A stretch of DNA of 64,000 bases. Source: Hydrogenophaga crocea (lineage in GTDB: Bacteria > Pseudomonadota > Gammaproteobacteria > Burkholderiales > Burkholderiaceae_C). The translations under genes and the position numbers were made by a program. The notes under the pieces were generated by a model that did not search any database, was not told where the DNA came from, and saw only the letters and a program-made list of their open reading frames with translations. Within the stretch, counting starts at the first letter, position 1. The number at the start of each line of letters is the position of its first letter. Positions 16,353-25,446 of this stretch are shown here, one piece after another. The DNA lies in the NCBI RefSeq assembly GCF_011388215.1, contig NZ_CP049989.1, forward strand, positions 1,178,001 through 1,242,000. The letters run 5' to 3'.

Positions 16353-16583
16353 GGGCCAAAAATGGTCCCTAGCGTCGTCATGCGCTGCTCAACTAAGCAG
16401 CAAGTGGGCAAAAAATGGTCCCTGGCGCGCGAGGCGTGCGAACGAGCAACGCTTCAGTGGGCTAAAAATGGTCCCTAGAACCTCCGCACGCTGCGTGAAA
16501 AAGCGGCAGATGGGCCAAATTTGGTCTCAAGCACTTCGCGCATTGCGCGAAGCGGCACCAGATGGGCGAAAAATGGTCCCTGG
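16353..16583. repeat. Five 20-bp direct repeats at 52-53 bp period (parC/iteron-like array)
   Basis: Copies lie at 16353-16372, 16406-16425, 16459-16478, 16512-16531 and 16564-16583, with consensus GGGCnAAAAATGGTCCCTrG. The fourth copy is the most diverged. The period equals about five helical turns, so all copies face one side of the DNA. The array is 102 bp upstream of the ParM-like start, where a ParMRC centromere and operator would be. Iterons for replication are an alternative, but no rep gene is seen. Confidence 0.85.
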
Positions 16584-16599
16584 GGCTTTGAATCGGGCC

Positions 16600-17880
16600 G
16601 CGGCAGCGAACTGCGCGCACGTGCAGCCCGCAAAAGCAGCACTCGAGGCATCGACGGATGAGAGGCCCAAGTGCCTTGTCTCCGGACCGACCTGCGGCAG
16701 AACCGGCCAGCAGACCAGGCTCGCGGCACAGTGCAAACGGGAGCGGCATTGCTCTCACCGAAACTCGGGCGCGAGCAATATCCACAGGGGCAAAGCCGCA
16801 CGCGTTTCGTGTTCCGCGTAGTCCATGGGTAGAGCCTGAGTGATATACAAGGCTAGCTGTGACAAGCAAAAAACAGCAGAAGCAAACACCTGAGATGGGC
16901 TTTGAAAATCTTTTCTAGTCTGTGGACAACCAACCCAGCGGGTCAAAGCGCAAAGCAGTTGTCAACATGGTGAGCCAGGTCGAGTGACAACCGACAAACG
17001 ACCTCCGAGAATGCGCGTACTGCACTTGATGTGCTCTGGCATCCGGTAACCCGGTGATGCCCTGCCCCCAGAGGGCGTAACGCAGAACGGCGCTCCATGT
17101 GAGAGTCGCAAAGCAACAAGCCGGCTTCCCAAAGTGGACGTCGTAGCCAAGTCGGCTCTCTTTGTGAGGGTCGCACTAACAGGTCGGAGATAGACCTAGC
17201 AGCTGAGCCCGCGATGCGGCTCGGAAGCGGTAGCCCTCGCACGAGGAGTTGCCCGCAGCAAGCTCAAACCGGCTCCCTCTGGGGGCCACCAGCCAATGCT
17301 CCTCCTCAGCTACGGAGCACGTGTGGTCGCGTAAGCGAAAAAGCGAACCTACGTTTCTCGTTCTCCTTGATGCGGCCCTTGTGTGGTGCGCCATCACGAA
17401 TTCCCTCCCACCCGGCGCCTGAGCCGGGAGCCCCAGCGGCATGAAATAGGAAAGGGTGGACACAACGGAGAAGGAGACGCCGCATAGAAGTCATGCGGAG
17501 AAGTAGGTGAACTTGGGCGGTGACGAACTGCCTCGGCCTGGCCACCCACCCCATTTGGCTCTGTCTGAGACCCAGACAGTAACCCCCCCGGCGATCGATT
17601 GCGTCTCCGGGGTGCCCATCCCTCAAGGATGGGGGTCACACAGTTTCCCGCTGTGCCGACAGGAAAGCTTGCTAACGAACCGGGATATGAAGACTTGATG
17701 GCCGCGCGCAGGGCCTTGTACTGGGCGAGAGGTAGCTGAGAGGGTGCTGGCGTGAGCTGGCGAGATAGCACTGGGAATTGGCTGAGACCGCTATCCGGTG
17801 TGGGTGCGCGAGACGCCCGCAGGGGATAGGGGCTTTAGTGGCGATCCCTGGAAGAGAAAGCCGCATCCGAGAGGAGTTCT
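16600..17880. other. 1.3-kb non-coding region with possible origin elements
   Basis: No convincing reading frame is seen on either strand; open stretches are short and have no coding character. It holds two sequences one base from a DnaA box (ATATCCACA at 16778-16786 and TGTGGACAA at 16921-16929), a locally AT-rich stretch near 16900-16918, and many GC-rich dyads including three tandem stem-loops at 17586-17655. An origin of replication or transfer, or a structured RNA, would fit; none is proven. Confidence 0.4.
17586..17655. other. Three consecutive stem-loops upstream of recombinase 2
   Basis: Hairpin 1 pairs CCCCGG (17586-17591) with CCGGGG (17607-17612). Hairpin 2 pairs CCCATCC (17615-17621) with GGATGGG (17627-17633) over a 5-nt loop. 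Hairpin 3 pairs CACAG (17639-17643) with CTGTG (17651-17655). They are 225-295 bp ahead of the second recombinase and could be a leader RNA or a recombination or transfer site. Confidence 0.4.
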
Positions 17881-19317
17881 ATGGACAGGCAGATTGGAGT
17901 TGGTCAGGTGAAGACAGCGGGCAACGCGATGGCGCGGGGGCCATTGCCAAAGCGCGGTCCGCGCAAGTCGGTGATCGGGAGCGGGCGTGCGGCCTTGGCT
18001 GAGGCGATCCGCCGGCATCCTAACGATCCGGGCCGCCAGATGGCGGCGTTCCTTGAGGAAGCGCCCTTGCCGTCATTGATCGGCCGCGCCAGGGAGGTTT
18101 CGGCCAAGACGCGAACGAACCATGGAGACATGCTGCGGGGTGCAATCGCCGACCTGAAGGCCATCAACATGAGAGTGCAAAGGCTGGATCAACTGAACAG
18201 GCGTCAAGTCGTGGCCCTTGCGGCGTACTGGACCAACGAGCGAGGGCAGACGGCGGGGACGGTGGCGAACAAGCTGAGTGCGCTGCGGAAGTTTTTCACG
18301 CTGGTGGGTCGCCAGGATGTGGTTCCGAAGCGCGACGCGCTTTACGAGGCGCTGGCTGCATCGGGTGTCACGCAGCAGATGGTGACGCGCCAGCAGGTTG
18401 CGCTGGACAGCAAGGCGTGGACGCCCAAGGGGGTGTTGCCGCGCGAGGTGATCGAGGAGGTCCGCGAGACCCATCCGCATGAGGCACTGCTATTGGAATT
18501 GATGCTTGCGTGGGGTCTGCGGGTGTCAGAGGCACTGGGCCTTCGTCCGCACGCGTCGGACACCCCGGACGGTCTGCTGGTTCACCGCGAGACAAAGGGT
18601 GGGCGCTGGCGCAAGGTGCCCTATCTGAAGGATGAGCAGAAGGCGGCGTACCAGCGTGACGTACTGGATAGGTGCCGCCAGTGGGCCGAAAAATCACGAG
18701 GCCTGGAGATGGGGTATCCGAAGATGACTCTCAAGCAGGCGAGAAGTCGGCTGTACAACGTGATGGCGGACTTGGGCGTGACGCTGGAAAGGCGTGGGGT
18801 GGTCTGCCACGGACTGCGGCATGAATTCGCAGGGGACATGTTCTTCGACCTGACGGGGCACCGCCCGCCGAGCGAGAACGGCGCAGTCGCGGACTGGTAC
18901 AAGAAGAACAAGATGCAGGTAAATGCTGCCTACCAGCAGGTGTCGGAGGCGCTGGGCCACTGGCGGCGCGACATTTCCTCTGCCTACCTGGGTTCGCCGG
19001 CCAAGATGAGCACGACGCAGCGCGCACGGGTTGAGCAGTGGGTGGAGCAGATCGAGGGCAAGCCCGAGTTGTTGCTGAGGCTGCTGAACGGGGGTGCCGA
19101 GCAGATCTGGATCACGGGAGCTGCTGCGCAAGGGCTGCCCCTGCGCAACGGGGAGACGATGCAGTTGGCCGTGCGCCTGCGGTGTGGGTGGACGGCTGCG
19201 GATCTCAATCGCGTTGATGATGTCGTGCGAGCGATGGCTACCGTACCGATCCAATTGATTCCGTGTCTCGGTCAGCAGCCGCAAGGGGAGGCCGTCGAGG
19301 TGTTTCTGCGGAGGTGA
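17881..19317 (+). CDS. Second tyrosine recombinase
   Basis: 478 aa from the ATG at 17881, preceded by a good GAGAGGAG ribosome site. Catalytic residues: Arg in AWGLRVSEA (R214), Lys in ETKGGRW (239), H310-x-x-R313 in HGLRH, His in LGHWRRD (360) and the nucleophile Tyr in SSAYLG (369). A roughly 38-residue insertion lies between HGLRH and the LGH motif, and a 100-residue C-terminal extension follows the Tyr. It may resolve multimers or act as a second integrase for the element carrying the partition genes. It is only distantly like the integrase at 12790. Confidence 0.9.
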   Translation: MDRQIGVGQVKTAGNAMARGPLPKRGPRKSVIGSGRAALAEAIRRHPNDPGRQMAAFLEEAPLPSLIGRAREVSAKTRTNHGDMLRGAIADLKAINMRVQRLDQLNRRQVVALAAYWTNERGQTAGTVANKLSALRKFFTLVGRQDVVPKRDALYEALAASGVTQQMVTRQQVALDSKAWTPKGVLPREVIEEVRETHPHEALLLELMLAWGLRVSEALGLRPHASDTPDGLLVHRETKGGRWRKVPYLKDEQKAAYQRDVLDRCRQWAEKSRGLEMGYPKMTLKQARSRLYNVMADLGVTLERRGVVCHGLRHEFAGDMFFDLTGHRPPSENGAVADWYKKNKMQVNAAYQQVSEALGHWRRDISSAYLGSPAKMSTTQRARVEQWVEQIEGKPELLLRLLNGGAEQIWITGAAAQGLPLRNGETMQLAVRLRCGWTAADLNRVDDVVRAMATVPIQLIPCLGQQPQGEAVEVFLRR

Positions 19318-19533
19318 ACTGGAGTAAATCGGTTCGCAGTCGACGAGTAGACGCGCACGTCAATCGCCTTGGTGAGTGCCCCGTTCGCCAGAGGCCCGCA
19401 TCCGTACGTGAAGACCGCGAGCAATCCCTGGAATCTTTGGTGATTATCCCCGTGTGAAAGAGGTGAACGCGGTGCCCTTGACGACGTGGGGTTCTCCGGT
19501 ACGTTGGTCACAAGACCATTCACGTACCTCCCC

Positions 19534-21531
19534 ATGTTCAAAGAGTTCATCTACGCGATCGAATACCAGGCGTCGCTGCGCACGGCCCAGCTGACCGCCA
19601 TTCTTCAATTCTTCTGGCTGCTGAAGATGCTGGTTTCCATCGTCTTCGAAGGAGGCCCCCAGCTCGATCACCGCGCGGTCAACGGAGAGTTCATGATTCC
19701 GATGCTCATCGTGATCATCGGCACCATTGCATTGTTCTGGCGTGTGCTGGGTCGTTGGGTGCTGGGCAGTTGGAGCAACAACGAGTCGTTCTGGATGGAG
19801 CACAGCGCCTTCAGGCACGCCCTCTGGGGCGCGGGCGTGATGGCAATCCTCTGGCTTGTCTACGAACGCTTCGACGCGACCATGATGTACCTGACTGGGT
19901 ATGTGCTGTACCTCACGATTCTCACCTTGCTCGCGCGAGCCGGGCCGCTGACCAACGGCATATGTCGCCAAGCCCGAACTCGTGCCGGTGCACGGGCGCA
20001 GCGGCGTGAGGACGGTCCGCCGAGCGTGGCCAGAGCGGTCATGCCGAAAATCAGCTTCAAGGACATTCATGGCAACGCTGACACGAAGGCTCGGCTGAAG
20101 GAGGCCGCGCAAGCGGTGATTGCAAAGCGGGGAGGGGCGCGCACCGAGCGAAACGGCATCCTGTTGTCCGGCAAACCTGGCAACGGCAAAACCATGTTCG
20201 TGGAAGCGCTGGCCGGCGAGCTCAAGCTGCCCCTGCTGCAACTGACCTACGGCGATGTGGCAAGCCCCTGGGTGGGCGAGAAGACTGCCCGCATCAACGC
20301 GGCCTTCGCCCAGGCGCGCCGTCAACAGCCATGCGTGCTTTTCATCGACGAGGCAGACAGCTTCCTGAGTTCGCGCGACGGTGAGGCTGGCAACGGCGTC
20401 AAGGAAGACCGCGACGTGGTCAACGCGCTGCTCACCCTGATGGTGGACATTCGCAAGGAGCGGGTCATCCTGGTGGCCGCCACCAATCACATGGATCGCC
20501 TTGATGCGGCTGGCGTCCGCGAAGGCCGGTTCGACTTCAAGGTGGAGATCACGCCGCCCGATGCCGAGGCGCGGGTAGGTCTGCTCAAGCTCGGCCTCGA
20601 AACCCATCTGCCGAAAGCCAGCGTGGATCCGGTGGTGATCGAATCGGTTGCCCGCCGTTGGAACGGCTATTCGGCCAAGCGCATCCTGGCCGTCACCGAG
20701 GAGCTCGGACCTTACCTGCATCGCGCGGGCCGGGTGACACCTGGCTACGAAGACTTCATGGGCGCACTCCGCGCGCTGCAAGGTCGAAAGGGCGTATTGC
20801 TGGAGAACGTCAAGACACTTGACGAGCTGGTACTGTCACCCGTCACCCGTGAATCGCTCGGTCTCATCGCCGGCCGTATGGCCGATCCGCAGCACACCGA
20901 GGCCCACGGCGGCACCCTGCCAGCCGGTGTGCTCTTCTATGGTCCGCCGGGAACCGGCAAGACGGCCACGGCCAAAGCCCTGGCCAAATCGATCGACTGG
21001 GCGTTCCTCACGGCCACGGGAGCTGACCTGGCGCGCACTCCCGCGGAGCTGCAAAAACTCCACGACCAGGCGAACGAACTGCGCCCCTGTGTCATCTTCG
21101 TGGACGAGGCCGACGAGTTGCTCAGGAGCCGTGACCTTTCGCCCCACACCGAGGGGACCAACAAGCTGCTCACCCTCATGGACGGGGTAGGGGACCGCGT
21201 GAAAGACGTCGTGTGGATCGCCGCGACGAACAACCCTGAGCAGATCGACCCGGCGCTGCTGCGTGGTGGACGGTTCACGGAGAAGGTGCCGTTTGACCGA
21301 CCGAGCGCGAAGAGCCTGAGCCTCTACCTGGAAACCTGGTTCGCGAGCCGCAAGGTCCGCCTCGCAGGCGGCCTCACGGTCGCAGCGGTGGCCCAAACGC
21401 TGAAGGGCGAGAGCATCGCAAACGCGGAGGCGGTTGCGCAGGGAGCGCTCAACAGAGCGATTTCACGGCGAAGCACACCGCTGGTGGTCACTTCAGCCGA
21501 CATCGAACATGCGGTAGTGACGGTGCTTTGA
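19534..21531 (+). CDS. Membrane-anchored tandem AAA ATPase (Cdc48/FtsH-like motor)
   Basis: 665 aa from the ATG at 19534; an in-frame GTG at 19486 is the alternative. Three or four hydrophobic segments (about 22-37, 53-70, 96-111, 117-136) are followed by two complete AAA modules. Module 1: Walker A GKPGNGKT (213-220), Walker B VLFIDEAD, sensor ATN, GRFD arginine region. Module 2: Walker A GPPGTGKT (470-477), Walker B VIFVDEAD, sensor ATN, RGGRF. No protease (HExxH) or nuclease domain is present. The family remodels or extracts proteins. Partner and role in the island are unknown; transport, membrane stress or defence are all possible. Confidence 0.88.
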   Translation: MFKEFIYAIEYQASLRTAQLTAILQFFWLLKMLVSIVFEGGPQLDHRAVNGEFMIPMLIVIIGTIALFWRVLGRWVLGSWSNNESFWMEHSAFRHALWGAGVMAILWLVYERFDATMMYLTGYVLYLTILTLLARAGPLTNGICRQARTRAGARAQRREDGPPSVARAVMPKISFKDIHGNADTKARLKEAAQAVIAKRGGARTERNGILLSGKPGNGKTMFVEALAGELKLPLLQLTYGDVASPWVGEKTARINAAFAQARRQQPCVLFIDEADSFLSSRDGEAGNGVKEDRDVVNALLTLMVDIRKERVILVAATNHMDRLDAAGVREGRFDFKVEITPPDAEARVGLLKLGLETHLPKASVDPVVIESVARRWNGYSAKRILAVTEELGPYLHRAGRVTPGYEDFMGALRALQGRKGVLLENVKTLDELVLSPVTRESLGLIAGRMADPQHTEAHGGTLPAGVLFYGPPGTGKTATAKALAKSIDWAFLTATGADLARTPAELQKLHDQANELRPCVIFVDEADELLRSRDLSPHTEGTNKLLTLMDGVGDRVKDVVWIAATNNPEQIDPALLRGGRFTEKVPFDRPSAKSLSLYLETWFASRKVRLAGGLTVAAVAQTLKGESIANAEAVAQGALNRAISRRSTPLVVTSADIEHAVVTVL

Positions 21532-21978
21532 ATCACATGCCAACAGGAGGTCCGCTGACTTCACGATCGGCGCACTGGTGACCTTGCTTTCAAGAGCTGG
21601 CGAAAAGTTCACGTGTGCGTTCATTGTGAAGCACCGTGCCTAGCTCAGCATTTACTGGGCCAATCGAGTTCGCCGCATTGCTTTTGGACGCTCGGCAGCA
21701 AGCGGCCCGCCAGCGCGTGTCCGCGGCCTCCAATTGCGGTGAGGGCTTTGCAGCGGAAGCAGTAGTTAGCCAGGGGCACGCGAGCTCACGCATTCTGAGC
21801 CGAAGCGGACGCTGGAGGCGCCCCCGCTATCCAGAACATCCGCCCCGGGTCCACGTGGCCAGACGCGATGGCGACGAATGCGGTACTTCCTGAGACAGTG
21901 GAGCGGGCACCAGAAGGCAGTTTGCCCCGCGCCTGCGTGGCCCCGGCAAAGCACCAGCGCGACGACCCCTGCAGAACG
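21532..21978. other. Intergenic region before the XRE-ImmA gene
   Basis: About 450 bp with no convincing gene. The longest open stretches (67-85 codons) have no ribosome site and no family resemblance. The region may hold the end of the AAA transcript and decayed sequence; only the promoter at its right end is recognisable. Confidence 0.4.
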
Positions 21979-22009
21979 TATACTCCTGGACTTAACTTCA
22001 CTTAAGTCC
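21979..22009 (+). promoter_or_regulatory. -10 box and operator palindrome of the XRE-ImmA/PIN operon
   Basis: TATACT (21979-21984) is a near-consensus -10 box. It is followed by a perfect inverted repeat with 8-bp arms GGACTTAA (21988-21995) and TTAAGTCC (22002-22009) separated by 6 nt, ending one base before the TTG start. The repeat covers the expected transcription start, ideal for autorepression by the XRE domain. No clear -35 box is seen. Confidence 0.6.
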
Positions 22010-22010
22010 C

Positions 22011-23150
22011 TTGTCCGACCACCTCAACGTCGATGCACTGCGTCGCGCCCTGCAACTGAAGGGCATGCAGCAGAACGAGTTGGCAGCGAAGCTCGAGGTC
22101 ACGGACGCGGCGGTGAGTCAGTGGCTTTCCGGAACGACGGAGCCCAAGCCGGCGACCTTGCTGAAAATGGCTCGCGCCGTTGGGCTAACCGTCGCCGAAC
22201 TTCTCGTCACGGAGGAGCCGGCCCCTCTGGTGGCATATCGACGCAAGGGCCAGCAGAAGACGACCGAGTTCAACGAAGACGAAGCGCTCGACCAAGCGTA
22301 CGCGCTCGACGCTCTGGTGGATCTGCTCCCGCCTCGCACGTTCCGACCTCCAAGCGTCGCTAACGCGAGCCCCACGTACCGCTGTGCTGAATTGGCCGCA
22401 GCCGAGCAGAGGTCGCGGCTGGACACTGAACCCGGCCAGCCGGTGAGCTGGCGCTCGTTGATGAAGTGGTTCACCGACTGGCAGTCGGTCGTTGTCCCGG
22501 TGTTCTGGGGAGAGCGCGAGAACCACGGCAATGCCCTGCACATCCACCTGCCGCGGACGAATCACACCTTCGTCTTCATCAATCTCGACAGTGAACGGCT
22601 GGACTTCAAGTTCTGGCTGGCGCACGAGATGGCCCATGTCCTGACGCCAGACTTGGTGGGCTCGGAGGACGGTGAGGACTTTGCGGATCTGTTCGCCGGG
22701 GCACTGCTGTTCCCACGCGATGTCGCTGCCGAGGCCTACCGGGAAGCGGTGGGAGCCAATAGCGCTGCGATCGCGCTGAACACCATGGCTGACTGGGCGC
22801 GGAAGTGGGAGGTATCGCTCTTCACGGTGTACTCGCAGTGCAACCGTCTCGCGGAAGATCGGAAGGTGCCCCCGCTAAAGATCGACTCCACAGCCGTCCA
22901 CGCCGCGCGGCGGCGCCTCGACAAGACTCTTCCCAAGGTTCGGGACGAACTCTTCGAGGGCCAGACACCGAACGTGCACCAGTACATCGACGTCGCGGCC
23001 CGGCAGTTCGGAGGCGAGTTCTTCAATGCCCTGGCACAGTACGTCAGGACGAGAGAGGGCGGCCCTACCTACATCCGCCGGTGCATGCATGCGACCTTGC
23101 GTGACTCGCTAGCGCTGTACAGCGCCCTGACGAAGGGGGCCGAGCATTGA
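22011..23150 (+). CDS. XRE-family HTH protein with ImmA/IrrE metallopeptidase domain
   Basis: 379 aa starting at TTG 22011, chosen because the complete HTH begins at once (LRRALQLKGMQQNELAAKLE, residues about 10-65). The ImmA/IrrE domain has the zinc motif H205-E-M-A-H209 in LAHEMAHV. Such proteins act as regulators that cleave or hold a partner repressor, and many serve as antitoxin-like controllers. The stop overlaps the start of the PIN gene, so both products are made together. Confidence 0.9.
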   Translation: MSDHLNVDALRRALQLKGMQQNELAAKLEVTDAAVSQWLSGTTEPKPATLLKMARAVGLTVAELLVTEEPAPLVAYRRKGQQKTTEFNEDEALDQAYALDALVDLLPPRTFRPPSVANASPTYRCAELAAAEQRSRLDTEPGQPVSWRSLMKWFTDWQSVVVPVFWGERENHGNALHIHLPRTNHTFVFINLDSERLDFKFWLAHEMAHVLTPDLVGSEDGEDFADLFAGALLFPRDVAAEAYREAVGANSAAIALNTMADWARKWEVSLFTVYSQCNRLAEDRKVPPLKIDSTAVHAARRRLDKTLPKVRDELFEGQTPNVHQYIDVAARQFGGEFFNALAQYVRTREGGPTYIRRCMHATLRDSLALYSALTKGAEH

Positions 23151-23746
23151 ACGTCGCCCTCGTCGATACCTCCGCCTACCTCAACCTCGCACGATGCCTG
23201 CACCCGATGTTCGGACGGACCTTCGGCCCGCCGCCGTGGACGGCCCAGGGCGCCGCCGAGCTTCAGCGGGAGTTCGAGGACAAGCCGTCGCTCGGGGTGA
23301 CGTACTACTGGTTCAGCGAGCCGTCCTACGCGGATAACCGGAGCGCGAACGTCTTTGACTGGAAGTCGGTGAACCTGATGGAGGTCAGGGCCTCGACGGA
23401 CGGCATCCTTCAGTACTGCCGGGCGAACTCCAAGAAGTTTCGCGATGCGCAGTGTTCGGTACCGTCTCCCGCCGACTGCCTTCTGGCGGGCTACGCCGCA
23501 GCACTTGTCGAGGCTGGCAGGAAGGCAGCAGTTGTGACCGACGACAAAGGACTTCACCTAGCTATACGGATGCTGGCCACGAGCGAGGTGATGCATGGGT
23601 ACGAGATGCTCGCCCATTTCGTCTCGGCTGGGCATGTAACGCGCGACGCGGCGAAGGCTCTTTACCAAGAGCTGGCCTACCTTTCGAACGTGCCGACGGC
23701 GTGGCGCCTGGCCTGTAAGTCGACATTCGGCTTCCCCTGCCCGTGA
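23147..23746 (+). CDS. PIN-like nuclease domain protein (putative toxin)
   Basis: 199 aa starting at TTG 23147, which overlaps the upstream stop (TTGA, 23147-23150). Acidic residues sit where a PIN fold needs them: D7 in VALVDTSAY, D110 in PSPADCLLAG, and D132/D133 in VVTDDKG. PIN proteins cut RNA. XRE-ImmA plus PIN-like (DUF4411-like) gene pairs are known as toxin-antitoxin-like modules; the assignment here rests on motif pattern and coupling. It converges on the helicase gene. Confidence 0.75.
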   Translation: MNVALVDTSAYLNLARCLHPMFGRTFGPPPWTAQGAAELQREFEDKPSLGVTYYWFSEPSYADNRSANVFDWKSVNLMEVRASTDGILQYCRANSKKFRDAQCSVPSPADCLLAGYAAALVEAGRKAAVVTDDKGLHLAIRMLATSEVMHGYEMLAHFVSAGHVTRDAAKALYQELAYLSNVPTAWRLACKSTFGFPCP

Positions 23747-23847
23747 CCTAGGACCCGGGTCGGTCACGAGATTCGCAACAGGCCGGCGGCTGGAAGCGAC
23801 GCGAGTCGCTACCCCAATCTCTGTCGATCCGACACGCCGTCTCGCGG

Positions 23848-25446
23848 TCAGAGAGTGGTAGGTGAGGGCACTGCCAGCGCGCGAGCGTAAAGCTGGCAGC
23901 GCCGCGTCCTGGTTGTGCCGGTCGCGTCGATGTAGGGCAGGTCGACCGAGCCAGCAGGCGAGCAGTAGCCATCTGGGAAGAGCTGCAGGTGCGCTGCGCC
24001 GCGGGCGATAGTGTCGTCCGCGGGCAGATGAGACAGCAATGACTTGCTGATGAGCATGACGAACTTCATGCGCGCACGCGTGAGCGTCACGTTGAAACGC
24101 CGCGGATCGAGGATGAACTCCTCCTCGGACGCAATGAAGTCCGGGTCCGAAACCGTGTAGCTGGCGACGATGAGGTCGCGCTCCTGGCCTTGGAACCGGT
24201 CGACGGTGTCAATAAAGGACGAGTCGAGCACGGCCACGTCCAGCGTCGACCCAAGAAGGTTGCGAATCGTCGCGATCTGCGCCCGGTGCGGTGTGACCAA
24301 ACCGACCCGCTCTTGCCAGAAGTCTTGTGGCACGCTGCCCCCATTTACGGCACTCAGCATCGCGCTGTATTCATGTACCAAGGCCGCGGCAACCTGCGCC
24401 TCGAATAGGTTGGACACGGTGCTCGTGTTGTCGTCGTAGCAGACCACTAGGACAGGCTTTTCAGGGTCGAGCAACTCTTGCCAGTGCGGCGACCAAGGCG
24501 GCATCGCAGGCCACGACTCGGGCTGGCTTGCAGGCAAGGGTTTGACGTCCAAGCGGCGCATCTTGTGATGCGACTCATAGTCGTCCTCGTAAAATCGGCG
24601 CGACGGCCAGCCGGAGATCGCCTCGTTCGACCGGTAGTTCTTCGCCAGGTTGACAGGCTTGATCTGATGGGCGAGCCGGTAGTAAGAAAAAATGCAGTCG
24701 AGCAGACCCGAACGCGAGTCCTCGACCTTGTACTGGTAGACCGGGCCGAGTTGCCGATCGTCGCCGCAGACGACGACGTGTGCGTCGGGCCTGAGCAAGC
24801 ACATGTAGGCCAACGCAGCGGCCGACGCCACCTGGGACGCCTCGTCGATGATCAGCAGGTCGAACCAAGGCGCTCCGATCTGCGAAGCAGGGGTGTCCTT
24901 ACCGGTCGTGAGCTTCAGGAGCTGTTGGTGGGTTCCTCCCACCACCAAGAGGTCGTCCGCGGCGGCAAGGAGTCCTGGAAGCCAACCGCGTTCCTTCCAT
25001 CGATCGATGTCCTCGACCCCCTCGATGTCCCGCGGTTCGCTGGAACTGGATCGAATGCGGAGGACTCTGGCATGCATCGCTCCATTGGCGCAGCGACGCG
25101 TCTCGAGCAGCTCGGCGCATGTTCTGAGGACGTTGTCGATCGCGTTGTAGTTAGAAGCGCCGATGCCGATTCGCAGACCTGTTCCGCGTGCGATCGCATC
25201 CTCCAGCCATGACAGCGCGAGAACGCCGAGGGTTGCCGTCTTGCCGGTGCCGGGCGGCCCCCAGAGCATGGACAGTCGATCGCTGAACGAGTGGGCAATG
25301 GCGTCGGCTTGCCGCTCGTTCGGCGGGTCGGGTGCGTAGGCCTTCACCTTCGCCAGCGCGTCGGCGGCATCGCGCCGCTGGGGTGCGGCTAACTTGGTGG
25401 GCGCGTAGAAGAAGGTGTACGCGGGTTCCAACTGCTTCGTGCTCAT
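23848..25446 (-). CDS. SF1 superfamily helicase, Dna2/Upf1-like
   Basis: 532 aa from the ATG at 25446. Ordered helicase motifs: Q motif NERQADAI (43-50), I GPPGTGKT (63-70), II IIDEASQ (D201, E202), III VVCGDDRQLGP, IV KNYRSNEAI, V DTVDRFQGQERD, VI RRFNVTLTRARMK. Motif V/VI wording is typical of SF1B Dna2/Upf1 enzymes, which move 5' to 3'. The protein is compact, with no nuclease domain. The start overlaps the nuclease stop (ATGA, 25443-25446), so the two are probably subunits of one machine. Confidence 0.92.
   Translation of the reverse strand: MSTKQLEPAYTFFYAPTKLAAPQRRDAADALAKVKAYAPDPPNERQADAIAHSFSDRLSMLWGPPGTGKTATLGVLALSWLEDAIARGTGLRIGIGASNYNAIDNVLRTCAELLETRRCANGAMHARVLRIRSSSSEPRDIEGVEDIDRWKERGWLPGLLAAADDLLVVGGTHQQLLKLTTGKDTPASQIGAPWFDLLIIDEASQVASAAALAYMCLLRPDAHVVVCGDDRQLGPVYQYKVEDSRSGLLDCIFSYYRLAHQIKPVNLAKNYRSNEAISGWPSRRFYEDDYESHHKMRRLDVKPLPASQPESWPAMPPWSPHWQELLDPEKPVLVVCYDDNTSTVSNLFEAQVAAALVHEYSAMLSAVNGGSVPQDFWQERVGLVTPHRAQIATIRNLLGSTLDVAVLDSSFIDTVDRFQGQERDLIVASYTVSDPDFIASEEEFILDPRRFNVTLTRARMKFVMLISKSLLSHLPADDTIARGAAHLQLFPDGYCSPAGSVDLPYIDATGTTRTRRCQLYARALAVPSPTTL

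Noticed and set aside
16353..16583. CRISPR-like geometry (20-bp repeats, about 33-bp spacers)
   Set aside because: Repeats vary between copies, only five exist, spacers have internal dyads, and there are no cas1/cas2 genes; a parC or iteron array fits better with ParM next door.
17180..17460. Group II intron or small gene in the non-coding region
   Set aside because: No domain V-like sequence with the AGC triad could be placed, no reverse transcriptase is near, and local frames lack coding character.
21636..21893. 85-codon plus-strand frame before the XRE-ImmA gene
   Set aside because: No ribosome site, odd composition and no homology clues; it overlaps equally poor frames on the other strand.
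23147..23746. Ordinary VapBC toxin-antitoxin pair
   Set aside because: The PIN protein is longer than usual VapC and its partner is an XRE-ImmA protein, not a small VapB antitoxin.
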